This document shows, one piece after another, positions 1 to 7,385 of a stretch of DNA of 9,902 bases. Position numbers and translations under genes: made by a program. A model generated the notes under the pieces. That model saw only the letters and a list, made by a program, of their open reading frames with translations, made no database searches and was not told the DNA's origin. The stretch is taken from contig CAAGMR010000020.1 in the NCBI GenBank assembly GCA_900771085.1, forward strand, positions 1 through 9,902, in the 5' to 3' direction. Position 1 is the stretch's first letter. Each line of letters starts with the position of its first letter. Source of the DNA: Clostridia bacterium. GTDB lineage: Bacteria > Bacillota > Clostridia > Oscillospirales > Acutalibacteraceae.

Positions 1-588
1 ATCACCACCACCGGTGTAGGTGAAATCATTCCGGGTGCGAAGACATCCGGTGCAACAGCAAAGCCGGGTGACGCCATCATCGTCACAGGCGATGTGGGCC
101 GTCACGGCTGCACAATTCTTCTCGCAAGAAATGAATTTGGCATTGAGGCAGACGTTACATCTGACTGTGCTCCATTGTCAAAGGCCATTGAGGCAATAGT
201 TAACAGAACAAAAGACATTCACGTAATAAGAGACGCAACTCGCGGTGGTGTAGGAACCGTACTTCATGAAATCTGCTCACAGTCGGGTGTCAGCGTAAAC
301 CTTGATTCATCTGCAATTCCTGTAGACCCTGCAGTAAAGGGCGTCTGTGGAATGCTTGGCCTTGAACCCCTTTATCTTGCCTGCGAAGGACGTCTCGTAA
401 TCATAGCACCTCAGAGTGAGGCAGAAGGTATTGTTGAAGTGCTTAAAACCCAGCCTCACACAGAAGGCGCCGCAATAATCGGAACAGTCACGGAAGACCA
501 TGTCGGAAGAGTAACCATGACAACGGAAATCGGTTCTCAGACCATGCTTCCTCAGCCGGGAGGAGAACTCCTCCCTCGTATCTGTTAA
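1..588 (+). CDS. hypE: HypE, [NiFe]-hydrogenase maturation protein (C-terminal part, 5' end outside window)
   Basis: HypE is an ATP-dependent cytoplasmic enzyme that, with HypF, turns a carbamoyl group on its C-terminal cysteine into a thiocyanate and donates cyanide to the iron of [NiFe] hydrogenases. The visible 195 residues are in frame from base 1 and carry the second half of the AIR-synthase/PurM-like fold: a TTTGVGEIIPG segment, GDVGRHGC, the DATRGGVGT glycine-rich motif and a C-terminal domain. The protein ends in PRIC, the hallmark HypE tail whose last Cys is the modified residue. About 140 N-terminal residues should lie to the left, given the usual length near 335. The stop overlaps the ribosome binding site of the next gene, 11 nt away, so co-transcription is likely. 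SelD and ThiL share the fold but lack the PRIC tail. Its position directly before [FeFe]-hydrogenase genes is odd, because the two maturation pathways are chemically distinct. Confidence 0.93.
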   Translation: MTTTGVGEIIPGAKTSGATAKPGDAIIVTGDVGRHGCTILLARNEFGIEADVTSDCAPLSKAIEAIVNRTKDIHVIRDATRGGVGTVLHEICSQSGVSVNLDSSAIPVDPAVKGVCGMLGLEPLYLACEGRLVIIAPQSEAEGIVEVLKTQPHTEGAAIIGTVTEDHVGRVTMTTEIGSQTMLPQPGGELLPRIC

Positions 589-599
589 GGAGAAAGATT

Positions 600-863
600 A
601 TGTCAACCAGAGTAGCAGTAATTTCAATTATTGTTGAACAGGGCGGAGGTGTTGATGCTCTTAACAAGATTCTCAGCGATTCTTCCGAATACATAATCGG
701 CAGAATGGGCATTCCTTATCGCGAAAAGGGAGTCAGCATCATCAGTGTCGCAATAGATGCACCGCAACCTATAATCAGCGCCATCTCAGGAAAGATAGGA
801 AATCTTGAAGGTGTTACCGCAAAGGCAACATATTCAAATGTTATTACAGAAGTGGAAGGTTAA
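600..863 (+). CDS. TM1266-type iron-only hydrogenase system regulator (ACT-like)
   Basis: This 87-residue protein matches the small TM1266-type family, commonly annotated as putative iron-only hydrogenase system regulator and usually found beside hydE, hydF and hydG. Its ferredoxin-like/ACT-type fold is suggested by the N-terminal strand VAVISIIVE, the central GRMGIPYREKGVSIISVAID segment, and a C-terminal strand after an EGVTAKA turn. There is no DNA-binding domain, so any regulation is probably through ligand or protein binding; the biochemical role is not established. The ATG has an AAGGAGA sequence (587-593) at 6 nt spacing. Its TAA overlaps by one base with the ATG of the next gene (TAATG), suggesting translational coupling. 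The family's habit of sitting with hydrogenase maturases fits hydF and hydE downstream. Confidence 0.88.
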   Translation: MSTRVAVISIIVEQGGGVDALNKILSDSSEYIIGRMGIPYREKGVSIISVAIDAPQPIISAISGKIGNLEGVTAKATYSNVITEVEG

Positions 864-2182
864 TGATGAGAAACAATGAGTCTTTTGCATCCTTGAAAAT
901 CAAAGATGCCGGCTATCCTCAGATATTTCCGCAAAACCTCGAATTTAACGCACCTGCACACGGAACATGGAATATTGTTCACGTGGCAATGCAGGTTCCC
1001 GAAGCGCACCAGATTTACGTCTGTGCCATAAACTGCATGAGAGGTGTCATTCAGACAGCTCTGGAAATGAATGAGCGCGAACGCTTCCATTTTGTCCTTA
1101 TTGACGAGAAGGACGTAATCAGAGGAAGCATTGAAAGAGTGACAATAGACGGAACTGCAGATGTTCTCAACAAACTTCCAGAGCTTCCGCCGATTGTGTT
1201 CCTTTTCACTGTCTGCACTCATCGCTTCCTTGCATGCGACTATGAGTATGTTTACAGAGAACTTGGAAGAATGTTCCCAAGCGTAAGATTTGTGCGCTGC
1301 TATATGGAACCGATTACCACCAAGGACGGAAGAGTGGCAGACACAATTCTCCGAGAAGGTATATTTGAGCCTCTTGAGATGCTTCCACCTATGGACATGC
1401 TTGTAAGTATTCTCGGCGGAGACTTTGTCCTTGATGAAGACTGCGACCTGAAGAGAATGCTTTCTTCAAAAGGCATACAGACAGGGGAACTCCGTGCTAT
1501 TAATACCCTGGATGAGTATTATCAGCTTGCTGCCGCAAGGGCTTTTGTTGCAGTATTTCCAAAAGCGTATCCGGGCGCTCAGAAAACGGGTGACAGACTT
1601 GGCAGAGAGGTTTTGTACCTGCCGTCCTCATTCTCATATGAAGAGTGCGAAGAACAGGTAGAAAAAGTTTCTAAAGCCTTTGGCTTAGATGCACTTGACT
1701 GTAAAAAAGAAGCCGCCCTTTGCGAAGAAAAGGCAGCAGAACTGAAGGCAAAAATGGGCGATACGCCTATCCATATTGATTACAATATTCATCCGAGAGT
1801 TTTCGGCCTCGCAAAGTATCTTCATGAGCACGGCTTCAATGTAACTCACGTTTATGCCGATGCAGTATCCGAAGAAGACCGGGCTGCTTATGAGTGGCTC
1901 AAAGAAAATCATCCGGGACTCATCGTTGCTTCCTGCCTTCAGCCCGAAGCAAGAATTCGTCCTCGTGATGTTTATTCGGAAGAAAAAGTGCTTGCTCTGG
2001 GACAGCTTGCTGCATGGTTTACATCTTCCGGATACTTTGTAAACTGCGTTGAAGGCGCAGGCCTTCAGGGATTCTCCGGAATCCGTCACATGCTCGACAT
2101 GATGAGCGATGCATTTGACGAGGAAAAAGATTATGAGAGGCTTATACCTCTTAAGGGAATGGGATGTGAGAGCTGCGTATGA
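863..2182 (+). CDS. Nitrogenase component 1-like protein A (NifD/NifE-like)
   Basis: This 439-residue protein appears to belong to the nitrogenase component-1 type oxidoreductases, the superfamily of NifDK, NifEN, BchNB and CfbD. Family signs are a cysteine-containing N-terminal Rossmann region with CAINCMRG (Cys54, Cys58) and FTVCTHRFLACD (Cys118, Cys125), then later Rossmann-like segments such as IHIDYNIHPRVFGLAKYLHE (about 303-322). By eye, Cys54 or Cys58 and Cys118 fall where P-cluster ligands sit in NifD. The region that would hold the FeMo-co Cys (near 230-235, VFPKAYP) has no Cys, so nitrogen fixation is not expected. The protein ends with a Cys pair, GCESCV (Cys435, Cys438), not typical of NifD. 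ATG codons at 863 and 866 are both possible; 866 is better spaced from GGAAGG (854-859). The stop overlaps the next start by 4 nt. The substrate and cofactor are unknown; a scaffold or redox role in hydrogenase maturation is inference. Confidence 0.78.
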   Translation: MMRNNESFASLKIKDAGYPQIFPQNLEFNAPAHGTWNIVHVAMQVPEAHQIYVCAINCMRGVIQTALEMNERERFHFVLIDEKDVIRGSIERVTIDGTADVLNKLPELPPIVFLFTVCTHRFLACDYEYVYRELGRMFPSVRFVRCYMEPITTKDGRVADTILREGIFEPLEMLPPMDMLVSILGGDFVLDEDCDLKRMLSSKGIQTGELRAINTLDEYYQLAAARAFVAVFPKAYPGAQKTGDRLGREVLYLPSSFSYEECEEQVEKVSKAFGLDALDCKKEAALCEEKAAELKAKMGDTPIHIDYNIHPRVFGLAKYLHEHGFNVTHVYADAVSEEDRAAYEWLKENHPGLIVASCLQPEARIRPRDVYSEEKVLALGQLAAWFTSSGYFVNCVEGAGLQGFSGIRHMLDMMSDAFDEEKDYERLIPLKGMGCESCV

Positions 2183-3324
2183 ATACAACATATAAATATA
2201 TCCCTTGCTTTACGGGAGACGTATCCGGCATAAATTCAGCTCTCTACGAGCTTGGCGGAATGGTGGTAATCCATGACCCGTCAGGCTGCAACTCAACTTA
2301 CAACACCCATGACGAAGTTAGATGGGTAAAGGAAAACAGCCTCATTTTCATTACCGGTCTTAACGAGAGAGACGCCATCTTCGGAAACGATCAGAAGCTT
2401 ATTGATGACGTGGTTAAGGCTGCCGAGGCAACACATCCGGGGTTTATCGCTCTGACATCTTCACCGATACCTTTTATCAACGGCACAGATTTCAAAGCGA
2501 TTGCAAAGATAATTGAAAATACGACAGGTATACCGACTTTTTATGTTCCGGGCAACGGCATGCATGACTATTGCAAAGGCGCCTCAGACGCGTTTTTATG
2601 CTATGTGGAACGTATGGTGAAGAGGGACGTAAAACCCGAGTCTCACAGCCTTAATATCCTTGGTCTTACACCTCTTGATTTCAATGAAGGGGACAATGTA
2701 GCTTCCCTTAAAGAAGTCATAGGCGACCATGGCTGGACCATAAACTCAACCTTCGCCTATTCAGGCGGAGACGGCTTGCCGCTTAACTGCGATAACGCAG
2801 GCGCGGCAGCAGTAAACCTCGTTGTATCGGCAATTGGACTTCCTCTTGCAAAGAAACTGCAGGAGATGTTTGGAACACCTTATTACATTGGACTTCCGCT
2901 GCCGGAGGTGGCAAGTGAAGTGTTCCTTTCAATGGAGATGCTTAACGGTACAAAGAATACTTCGGCTTCACTGTTTGATGGTCTTGCTCATTCCATTAAT
3001 GAAGACCCGGTTGTACTCATTGGTGACCCGGTAATTATGGGATCCTTTGCAAAGGGCCTTTGTGACGACTTTATTGTTCTTAATCCGCTTGAAACAGATC
3101 CGTATTTCTATAACGGTATCTTTACTAAAGTGGTGGGAGAAGAAGAGACAGAAACTTATCTGTCGATTGTCTCCAGAATAGTCGGCGATCCTCTTTATGA
3201 GATGATTGCAAACCCCGGAGCAAGATTTATGAAACTGCCGCATCAGGCTTTTTCCGGCCGATGCATGTGGGCAGAGCGCAAAAACTATTTTGAAATCAAA
3301 AGGGATGATATTCCATGGGATTAA
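2179..3324 (+). CDS. Nitrogenase component 1-like protein B (NifK/NifN-like)
   Basis: This 381-residue protein is the second nitrogenase component-1-like subunit and clearer in motif than its neighbour. Its N-terminus carries a Cys10 motif (PCFTGDVSG) and VVIHDPSGC with Cys37, matching the first two P-cluster ligand sites of NifK-type proteins (the second is HGPxGC in nitrogenases). The third site, normally a Cys-containing segment before a GDD motif, is SSPIPFINGTDF here (from about residue 94), without Cys. The domain continues with NILGLTPLDF, a family-typical strand opening the second Rossmann domain. It is shorter than NifK (about 520 residues). It overlaps protein A by 4 nt (ATGA) and hydF by 10 nt, so the pair is probably made in equal amounts and forms a heterodimer or heterotetramer. 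No NifH-like ATPase is in the window. The function is unknown. Confidence 0.82.
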   Translation: MNTTYKYIPCFTGDVSGINSALYELGGMVVIHDPSGCNSTYNTHDEVRWVKENSLIFITGLNERDAIFGNDQKLIDDVVKAAEATHPGFIALTSSPIPFINGTDFKAIAKIIENTTGIPTFYVPGNGMHDYCKGASDAFLCYVERMVKRDVKPESHSLNILGLTPLDFNEGDNVASLKEVIGDHGWTINSTFAYSGGDGLPLNCDNAGAAAVNLVVSAIGLPLAKKLQEMFGTPYYIGLPLPEVASEVFLSMEMLNGTKNTSASLFDGLAHSINEDPVVLIGDPVIMGSFAKGLCDDFIVLNPLETDPYFYNGIFTKVVGEEETETYLSIVSRIVGDPLYEMIANPGARFMKLPHQAFSGRCMWAERKNYFEIKRDDIPWD

Positions 3325-4508
3325 ATGAAACACCATCAGGAGACAGAGTACATATAGCATTCTTCGGCAGAAGAAATGCGGGTAAGTCCAGTGTCGTAAA
3401 TGCGGTTACCGGACAGAACCTTGCAGTTGTTTCCGATACATTGGGCACTACAACAGACCCTGTGCTTAAAGCAATGGAACTTTTGCCAATTGGACCGGTA
3501 CTTGTAATTGACACACCCGGTTTTGATGACGAAGGTGCACTTGGAGAAAAGAGAGTAGAGAAGACTAAGGAAATTCTCGGCAGAACTGATATTGCGGTTC
3601 TGGTTATTGACTCATCCGTCGGTATAACTGACTGTGACAACGAACTGATTGGTCTTTTCAAAGAGAGAAGCCTGCCGTTTGTTGTTGCATACAACAAGTC
3701 TGACCTTCTGGAATCTGAACTTAAGTGTAAAGAGAATGAAATACCTGTTAGTGCAAAGAACGGAACCAACATCTACGAACTAAAGGAACTGATAGCAAAG
3801 CTTGGCAAGGTTGAAGCTAATGAGTTCAATATGGTTTCTGACCTTGTAAAACCGGATGACCTTGTTGTTCTGGTCGTACCTGTTGACAGCGCAGCTCCAA
3901 AGGGAAGAATTATACTCCCACAGCAGCAGGTTATACGTGACCTTCTTGATTGCTCTGCAGTTGCAATGGTTTCAAAGGAAACGGAACTGAAAGCACTGCT
4001 CGAACGTCTCGGTGACGATAAACCGGCTCTTGTTATTACAGACAGTCAGGCTTTCGAATATGTGTCTTCTGTAGTGCCTGAAGATATCCCGCTTACTTCT
4101 TTCTCTATTCTTATGGCAAGAAAGAAAGGCTTCCTTAAAACTGCCGTTAAAGGCGTTAAGGCTATAGACAGTTTAAAAGACGGGGATAAGGTGCTTATAT
4201 CTGAAGGATGCACACATCACCGTCAGTGCGATGATATCGGCACAGTTAAACTGCCAAGGTGGATTAGAGAAAAGTCAGGCAAGGAACTGGCATTCAATAT
4301 TACTGCAGGCAGGGAATATCCTCTGGACCTCAGTGAGTATGCTCTTGTTGTTCAGTGCGGAGGATGCATGCTTAATGGCAAGGAACTCAATACCCGTATG
4401 AACAGGGCAATTGAACAAAATATTCCGTTTACCAACTACGGAACTGCTATAGCATATATAAACGGCATTCTCGAACGCTCTGTAAAAATGATACCTGACC
4501 TTGACTGA
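3315..4508 (+). CDS. hydF: HydF, [FeFe]-hydrogenase H-cluster maturation GTPase
   Basis: HydF is the cytoplasmic scaffold and carrier that receives the diiron precursor made with HydE and HydG and transfers it to apo-hydrogenase HydA. The 397 residues show the expected order. An N-terminal GTPase has P-loop GRRNAGKS (18-25), a GTTTDP switch (44-49), DTPG (66-69), NKSD (127-130) and SAK (146-148). A dimerisation domain follows, and then a C-terminal iron-sulfur domain with CTH (Cys299, His301) and CGGC (Cys348, Cys351). The usual His before CGGC is Gln347 here. Length is typical (about 400-410). The ATG overlaps the upstream gene by 10 nt and follows AAAAGGGAT. hydE begins 16 nt after the stop. 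The assignment is secure; the Gln variant may alter the exchangeable ligand of the [4Fe-4S] cluster. Confidence 0.96.
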   Translation: MGLNETPSGDRVHIAFFGRRNAGKSSVVNAVTGQNLAVVSDTLGTTTDPVLKAMELLPIGPVLVIDTPGFDDEGALGEKRVEKTKEILGRTDIAVLVIDSSVGITDCDNELIGLFKERSLPFVVAYNKSDLLESELKCKENEIPVSAKNGTNIYELKELIAKLGKVEANEFNMVSDLVKPDDLVVLVVPVDSAAPKGRIILPQQQVIRDLLDCSAVAMVSKETELKALLERLGDDKPALVITDSQAFEYVSSVVPEDIPLTSFSILMARKKGFLKTAVKGVKAIDSLKDGDKVLISEGCTHHRQCDDIGTVKLPRWIREKSGKELAFNITAGREYPLDLSEYALVVQCGGCMLNGKELNTRMNRAIEQNIPFTNYGTAIAYINGILERSVKMIPDLD

Positions 4509-4510
4509 AT

Positions 4511-4527
4511 GGAGAGATGCTAACGTG
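4511..4527 (+). promoter_or_regulatory. Ribosome binding site deciding the hydE start
   Basis: GGAGAG at 4511-4516 is followed after 8 nt by GTG at 4525. It supports this GTG over the in-frame TTG at 4501, which has no purine-rich sequence in front of it. The site lies just after the hydF stop. Confidence 0.7.
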
Positions 4528-5589
4528 TTTTGGACACCGGGCAATGTATCACATAAAGAACTGATAGACAGGCTTGCCAATACCCGAAATCTGGAAGATA
4601 ATGAATTTGCTGAACTTTTGTGCAACATGTCCGTGGAAGATGAAGAATATCTTCGGGAGCGGGCTGATTCCGTAAGACAGGAACACTATGGCAAGGATGT
4701 TTTTATAAGAGGACTTATAGAATTCACAAATTATTGCAAAAACGATTGCTATTACTGCGGAATCAGAAAAAGCAATCGACTGATGGAACGATACAGACTG
4801 ACTAAGGACGATATACTCCTTTGCTGTGAACAGGGCTATTCATTGGGCTTTAGGACTTTTGTGCTCCAGGGAGGAGAGGATCCTTACTGGACAGATGACA
4901 GAGTAAGCGAAATCGTATCCCAAATAAAAGAACTCTACCCTGATTGCGCCGTGACCTTGTCTATTGGCGAGAAAAGCAGGGAGAGTTACCGAAGGTTCTA
5001 TGATGCCGGAGCCGACAGATATCTGCTCCGTCACGAGACTGCCAATGATGAGCTTTACGGATTGCTTCATCCGGACTCATTAAGTCTTGAGAACAGAAAG
5101 CAGTGCCTTTACGACCTTAAGGACATCGGATATCAGGTGGGCTGTGGTATGATGATAGGGGCGCCTTTCCAGAAAGTCGAGACGCTGGTCGAAGACTTGA
5201 GGTTCATGCAGGACCTTGGTCCGCATATGATTGGTATCGGTCCGTTTATCCCGCATAAGGATACTGATTTCAGAAATGAGGGAGCGGGCAGTCTGGAAGA
5301 TACATTGCATATGATCAGCATATTAAGACTTATGTTTCCAAATGCTCTGATACCTGCAACTACTGCACTCGGTACCATTGAACCCGATGGCAGGGAAAAG
5401 GGTATTATGTCCGGAAGTAATGTCATAATGCCAAATCTTTCACCATCAGAAGCAAGAGATAAATATCTCTTGTATGACAACAAGATTGGTGTTGATGTCA
5501 CCGCCGGCGAAAGTAGAAAATCAATAGAAGATAAAATGAATGCAATCGGCTACAAAGTGGTTGTTAGTCGAGGCGATATCAGAAAATAA
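4525..5589 (+). CDS. hydE: HydE, radical SAM maturase of the [FeFe]-hydrogenase H-cluster
   Basis: HydE is a radical S-adenosylmethionine enzyme that acts on the HydG-made Fe(CO)2(CN)-cysteine complex on the way to the diiron centre carried by HydF. The radical SAM motif is NYCKNDCYYC (Cys71, Cys75, Cys78 counting from the chosen start), inside the HydE-typical segment IEFTNYCKNDCYYCGIR, followed by a TIM-barrel-like region with VLQGGEDPYW. The C-terminal part has no cysteines, so the second, non-essential cluster seen in Thermotoga HydE is absent. I chose GTG at 4525 (354 residues) because GGAGAG at 4511-4516 lies 8 nt upstream. An in-frame TTG at 4501 would add eight residues but lacks a ribosome binding site and overlaps hydF. 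The next gene starts 12 nt downstream. hydG is not in view. Confidence 0.95.
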   Translation: MFWTPGNVSHKELIDRLANTRNLEDNEFAELLCNMSVEDEEYLRERADSVRQEHYGKDVFIRGLIEFTNYCKNDCYYCGIRKSNRLMERYRLTKDDILLCCEQGYSLGFRTFVLQGGEDPYWTDDRVSEIVSQIKELYPDCAVTLSIGEKSRESYRRFYDAGADRYLLRHETANDELYGLLHPDSLSLENRKQCLYDLKDIGYQVGCGMMIGAPFQKVETLVEDLRFMQDLGPHMIGIGPFIPHKDTDFRNEGAGSLEDTLHMISILRLMFPNALIPATTALGTIEPDGREKGIMSGSNVIMPNLSPSEARDKYLLYDNKIGVDVTAGESRKSIEDKMNAIGYKVVVSRGDIRK

Positions 5590-5601
5590 GGGTAGATATT
5601 A

Positions 5602-7320
5602 ATGGCAACAGGTGGGAATAAGAAAAATCTTAATACTCGCTACATCTTAAGAATCATTGCAATCATTATTGCGATGGTTTTGCTTGATGCTGCCTCTCTG
5701 TTTGTCATCGGCAAAATCAATGACAAGGCTCCTGATTATGGCGTTTATGCTTCCGGTGGCAATTTCTATCTTGAAAACTACACCGAAGGCGAGAGTACTC
5801 TGCTTGGGGAAGATTTCTCAGGGAAACTCGAGTTTTCTAAAGGTTCGCATATCGGTATGTATCTCGAAACTTTTGTCAAATCAAGCGAAGATGGCAGAAT
5901 AATCTGCTATCCTTCCGATGTCACAACCGGAAACGGATCTGACAAGTCTTTTGAAATCTCTGTTCTTGATACGGAAACGGGCGAGAAGACGAAGGTGGCA
6001 TCCGATGTCAGTTCTTACTCCTTGAGCTTTGATGGCAGCAATATCAACTTCCTGACTCTCAATGATAAGACTTTGTACAGATACGATATTGATAAAAAGC
6101 GGAAGACCGTTGTTTTGAGGGATATTGTTGATTACAAAGTGCGCAGTGATGGAAACAGATGTGTTGCCAGAGATTCCTCAAACAGTCTTTTCCTTTGCAC
6201 AGCAGGTATGGAGCCGGAAAAAATAAGTGAAAACACGGATGAGATTACATTTGTTTCGGATGATTATTCCAATATCTTCTACAGGGAAGGCTCATCTCTG
6301 TTTATTAAAACTGCAGAATCAGATTCAAAACTGATTTCAAACGATGCAGATGAAGTAATATGCTGTTACAGCAGCAAGGAAGCTTATTTCCTGAAAGATA
6401 CAGGCTATGACAGTCCGCTTTCGGCATTTGTCGATACAGCAAATGCTGATGGTAATGAGCTGCTGTCAAAGGTTATGGAATCGACCATCCATGTATCCGG
6501 TTATATCCTGTACTACTATGATGGCAATGGCACACATGAACTTGCTCGAACTTACTGCAATCCGGCAGATAAGACTGACTATTATCATTCGACAGGGAAG
6601 CCGGTAATCTGCTTTAAGGCTATGAAGACCGATGTTCCAAAAGTAAAACTTAATGAGTGCTATGTTTTTGATGAACTGAAAAACAAGGTAACAGCGAACA
6701 TATACAGAAATAATGAACAGTTTATAGCATGTGGCAATATCGCAACGGATCTTGGTGTAACAAAAGAAGAAAAATTTGATATAAACAAGTCCGGATCTGC
6801 AATTTTCTATGTAAGTGATATTGGAAATGATGGTATAACCGGAACACTTTATAAAAGAACCATAAATGGTGAAGTGATTGGAAACGCTGAAAAGTATGAT
6901 GAAAATGTTTCCGATGCCTACAATGCTTTCCTGACAAATACCAGGTATCTTTACTACAAAAACTTCTCTCAAACGAAAGGCGATATCTTTATAAACGGTT
7001 CACTTGCGGGTCAGAACACAGAGGCTGATACAGGCTTCGATTACTTCTCGGCTTATGACCATGAAAATGATGTACTGGTCTATATTTCCGACTGGTCGGA
7101 AGACGTGGATAAAGGAAATCTTCGTGTTTGCAGGGACGGAAAAATCAAAGACATAGATGAGGATGTCAGCACATTCTGCTTAACCGGAAACAGCAATGTG
7201 GCATATGTGAAGAACGGCAAACTAATGTACTTCGATGGCAGAAAGAGCAGGAGCATGAATCGCAGTTCAGATTCACTGACTTCGCTGCTCGACAGAAAAA
7301 CAAAAAAAGACTCGCTGTAA
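5602..7320 (+). CDS. Membrane-anchored beta-propeller-like protein of unknown function
   Basis: I do not recognise a characterised family for this 572-residue protein. A positively charged N-terminus (GGNKKNLNTR) precedes one long hydrophobic segment at about residues 14-38, without a lipobox or clear cleavage site, so it is probably anchored in the membrane with the rest outside. The large domain is made of repeated short beta-strand blocks rich in Asp, Ser, Gly and Tyr, alternating with phrases such as SLFLCTAG, NIFYREGSSLFIK, KLMYFDG and LYRYDID. This is the look of a WD40-like, TolB-type or DUF5050-type propeller with about 6-8 blades. Start: AAGGG (5588-5592) lies 9 nt before the ATG. 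It follows hydE by 12 nt, so it is likely the last gene of the hydrogenase operon. It also lies next to a receptor-type kinase, and such propellers are often found with sensory kinases; either link is inference. Confidence 0.85.
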   Translation: MATGGNKKNLNTRYILRIIAIIIAMVLLDAASLFVIGKINDKAPDYGVYASGGNFYLENYTEGESTLLGEDFSGKLEFSKGSHIGMYLETFVKSSEDGRIICYPSDVTTGNGSDKSFEISVLDTETGEKTKVASDVSSYSLSFDGSNINFLTLNDKTLYRYDIDKKRKTVVLRDIVDYKVRSDGNRCVARDSSNSLFLCTAGMEPEKISENTDEITFVSDDYSNIFYREGSSLFIKTAESDSKLISNDADEVICCYSSKEAYFLKDTGYDSPLSAFVDTANADGNELLSKVMESTIHVSGYILYYYDGNGTHELARTYCNPADKTDYYHSTGKPVICFKAMKTDVPKVKLNECYVFDELKNKVTANIYRNNEQFIACGNIATDLGVTKEEKFDINKSGSAIFYVSDIGNDGITGTLYKRTINGEVIGNAEKYDENVSDAYNAFLTNTRYLYYKNFSQTKGDIFINGSLAGQNTEADTGFDYFSAYDHENDVLVYISDWSEDVDKGNLRVCRDGKIKDIDEDVSTFCLTGNSNVAYVKNGKLMYFDGRKSRSMNRSSDSLTSLLDRKTKKDSL

Positions 7321-7343
7321 GCAGCGAGTCTTTTCTATTTTTT
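7305..7343. terminator. Bidirectional intrinsic terminator between convergent genes
   Basis: A perfect 13-bp stem (7305-7317 with 7322-7334; arm AAAAGACTCGCTG) closes a 4-nt loop TAAG. On the + strand it is followed by a T-rich tract to 7343. On the - strand a run of seven T, a G and five T (7308 back to 7296) follows the stem, so it can also stop transcripts of the kinase gene. The TAA stop of the propeller-like gene lies in the loop, and its last four sense codons (Lys-Asp-Ser-Leu) are encoded by the stem. Confidence 0.92.
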
Positions 7344-7385
7344 AACATTATTGTTATTATTGTGCCAACAGCACAACACAACGTG

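Noticed and set aside
1..588. SelD or ThiL instead of HypE
   Set aside because: They share the PurM-like fold, but the C-terminal PRIC tail and the hydrogenase context are specific to HypE.
1685..2191. 168-residue open frame on the - strand opposite nitrogenase-like gene A
   Set aside because: It lies fully within a well-supported gene on the other strand, has no recognisable motif and no suitable ribosome binding site; it is a by-product of codon use.
863..3324. True nitrogenase (nifDK) for nitrogen fixation
   Set aside because: Both proteins are shorter than NifD/NifK, the FeMo-co Cys site is not evident, one P-cluster Cys is missing, and no nifH, nifE, nifN or nifB is nearby.
6466..6972. 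168-residue - strand open frame inside the propeller-like gene
   Set aside because: It is rich in Ile, Phe and Cys as expected for antisense of a coding frame, with no domain; a shadow frame.
7360..7376. Small hairpin TTGTGC-CAACA-GCACAA after the kinase stop
   Set aside because: Only 6 bp and not followed by a T-run on either strand, so not called a terminator; the stronger hairpin next to it explains termination.
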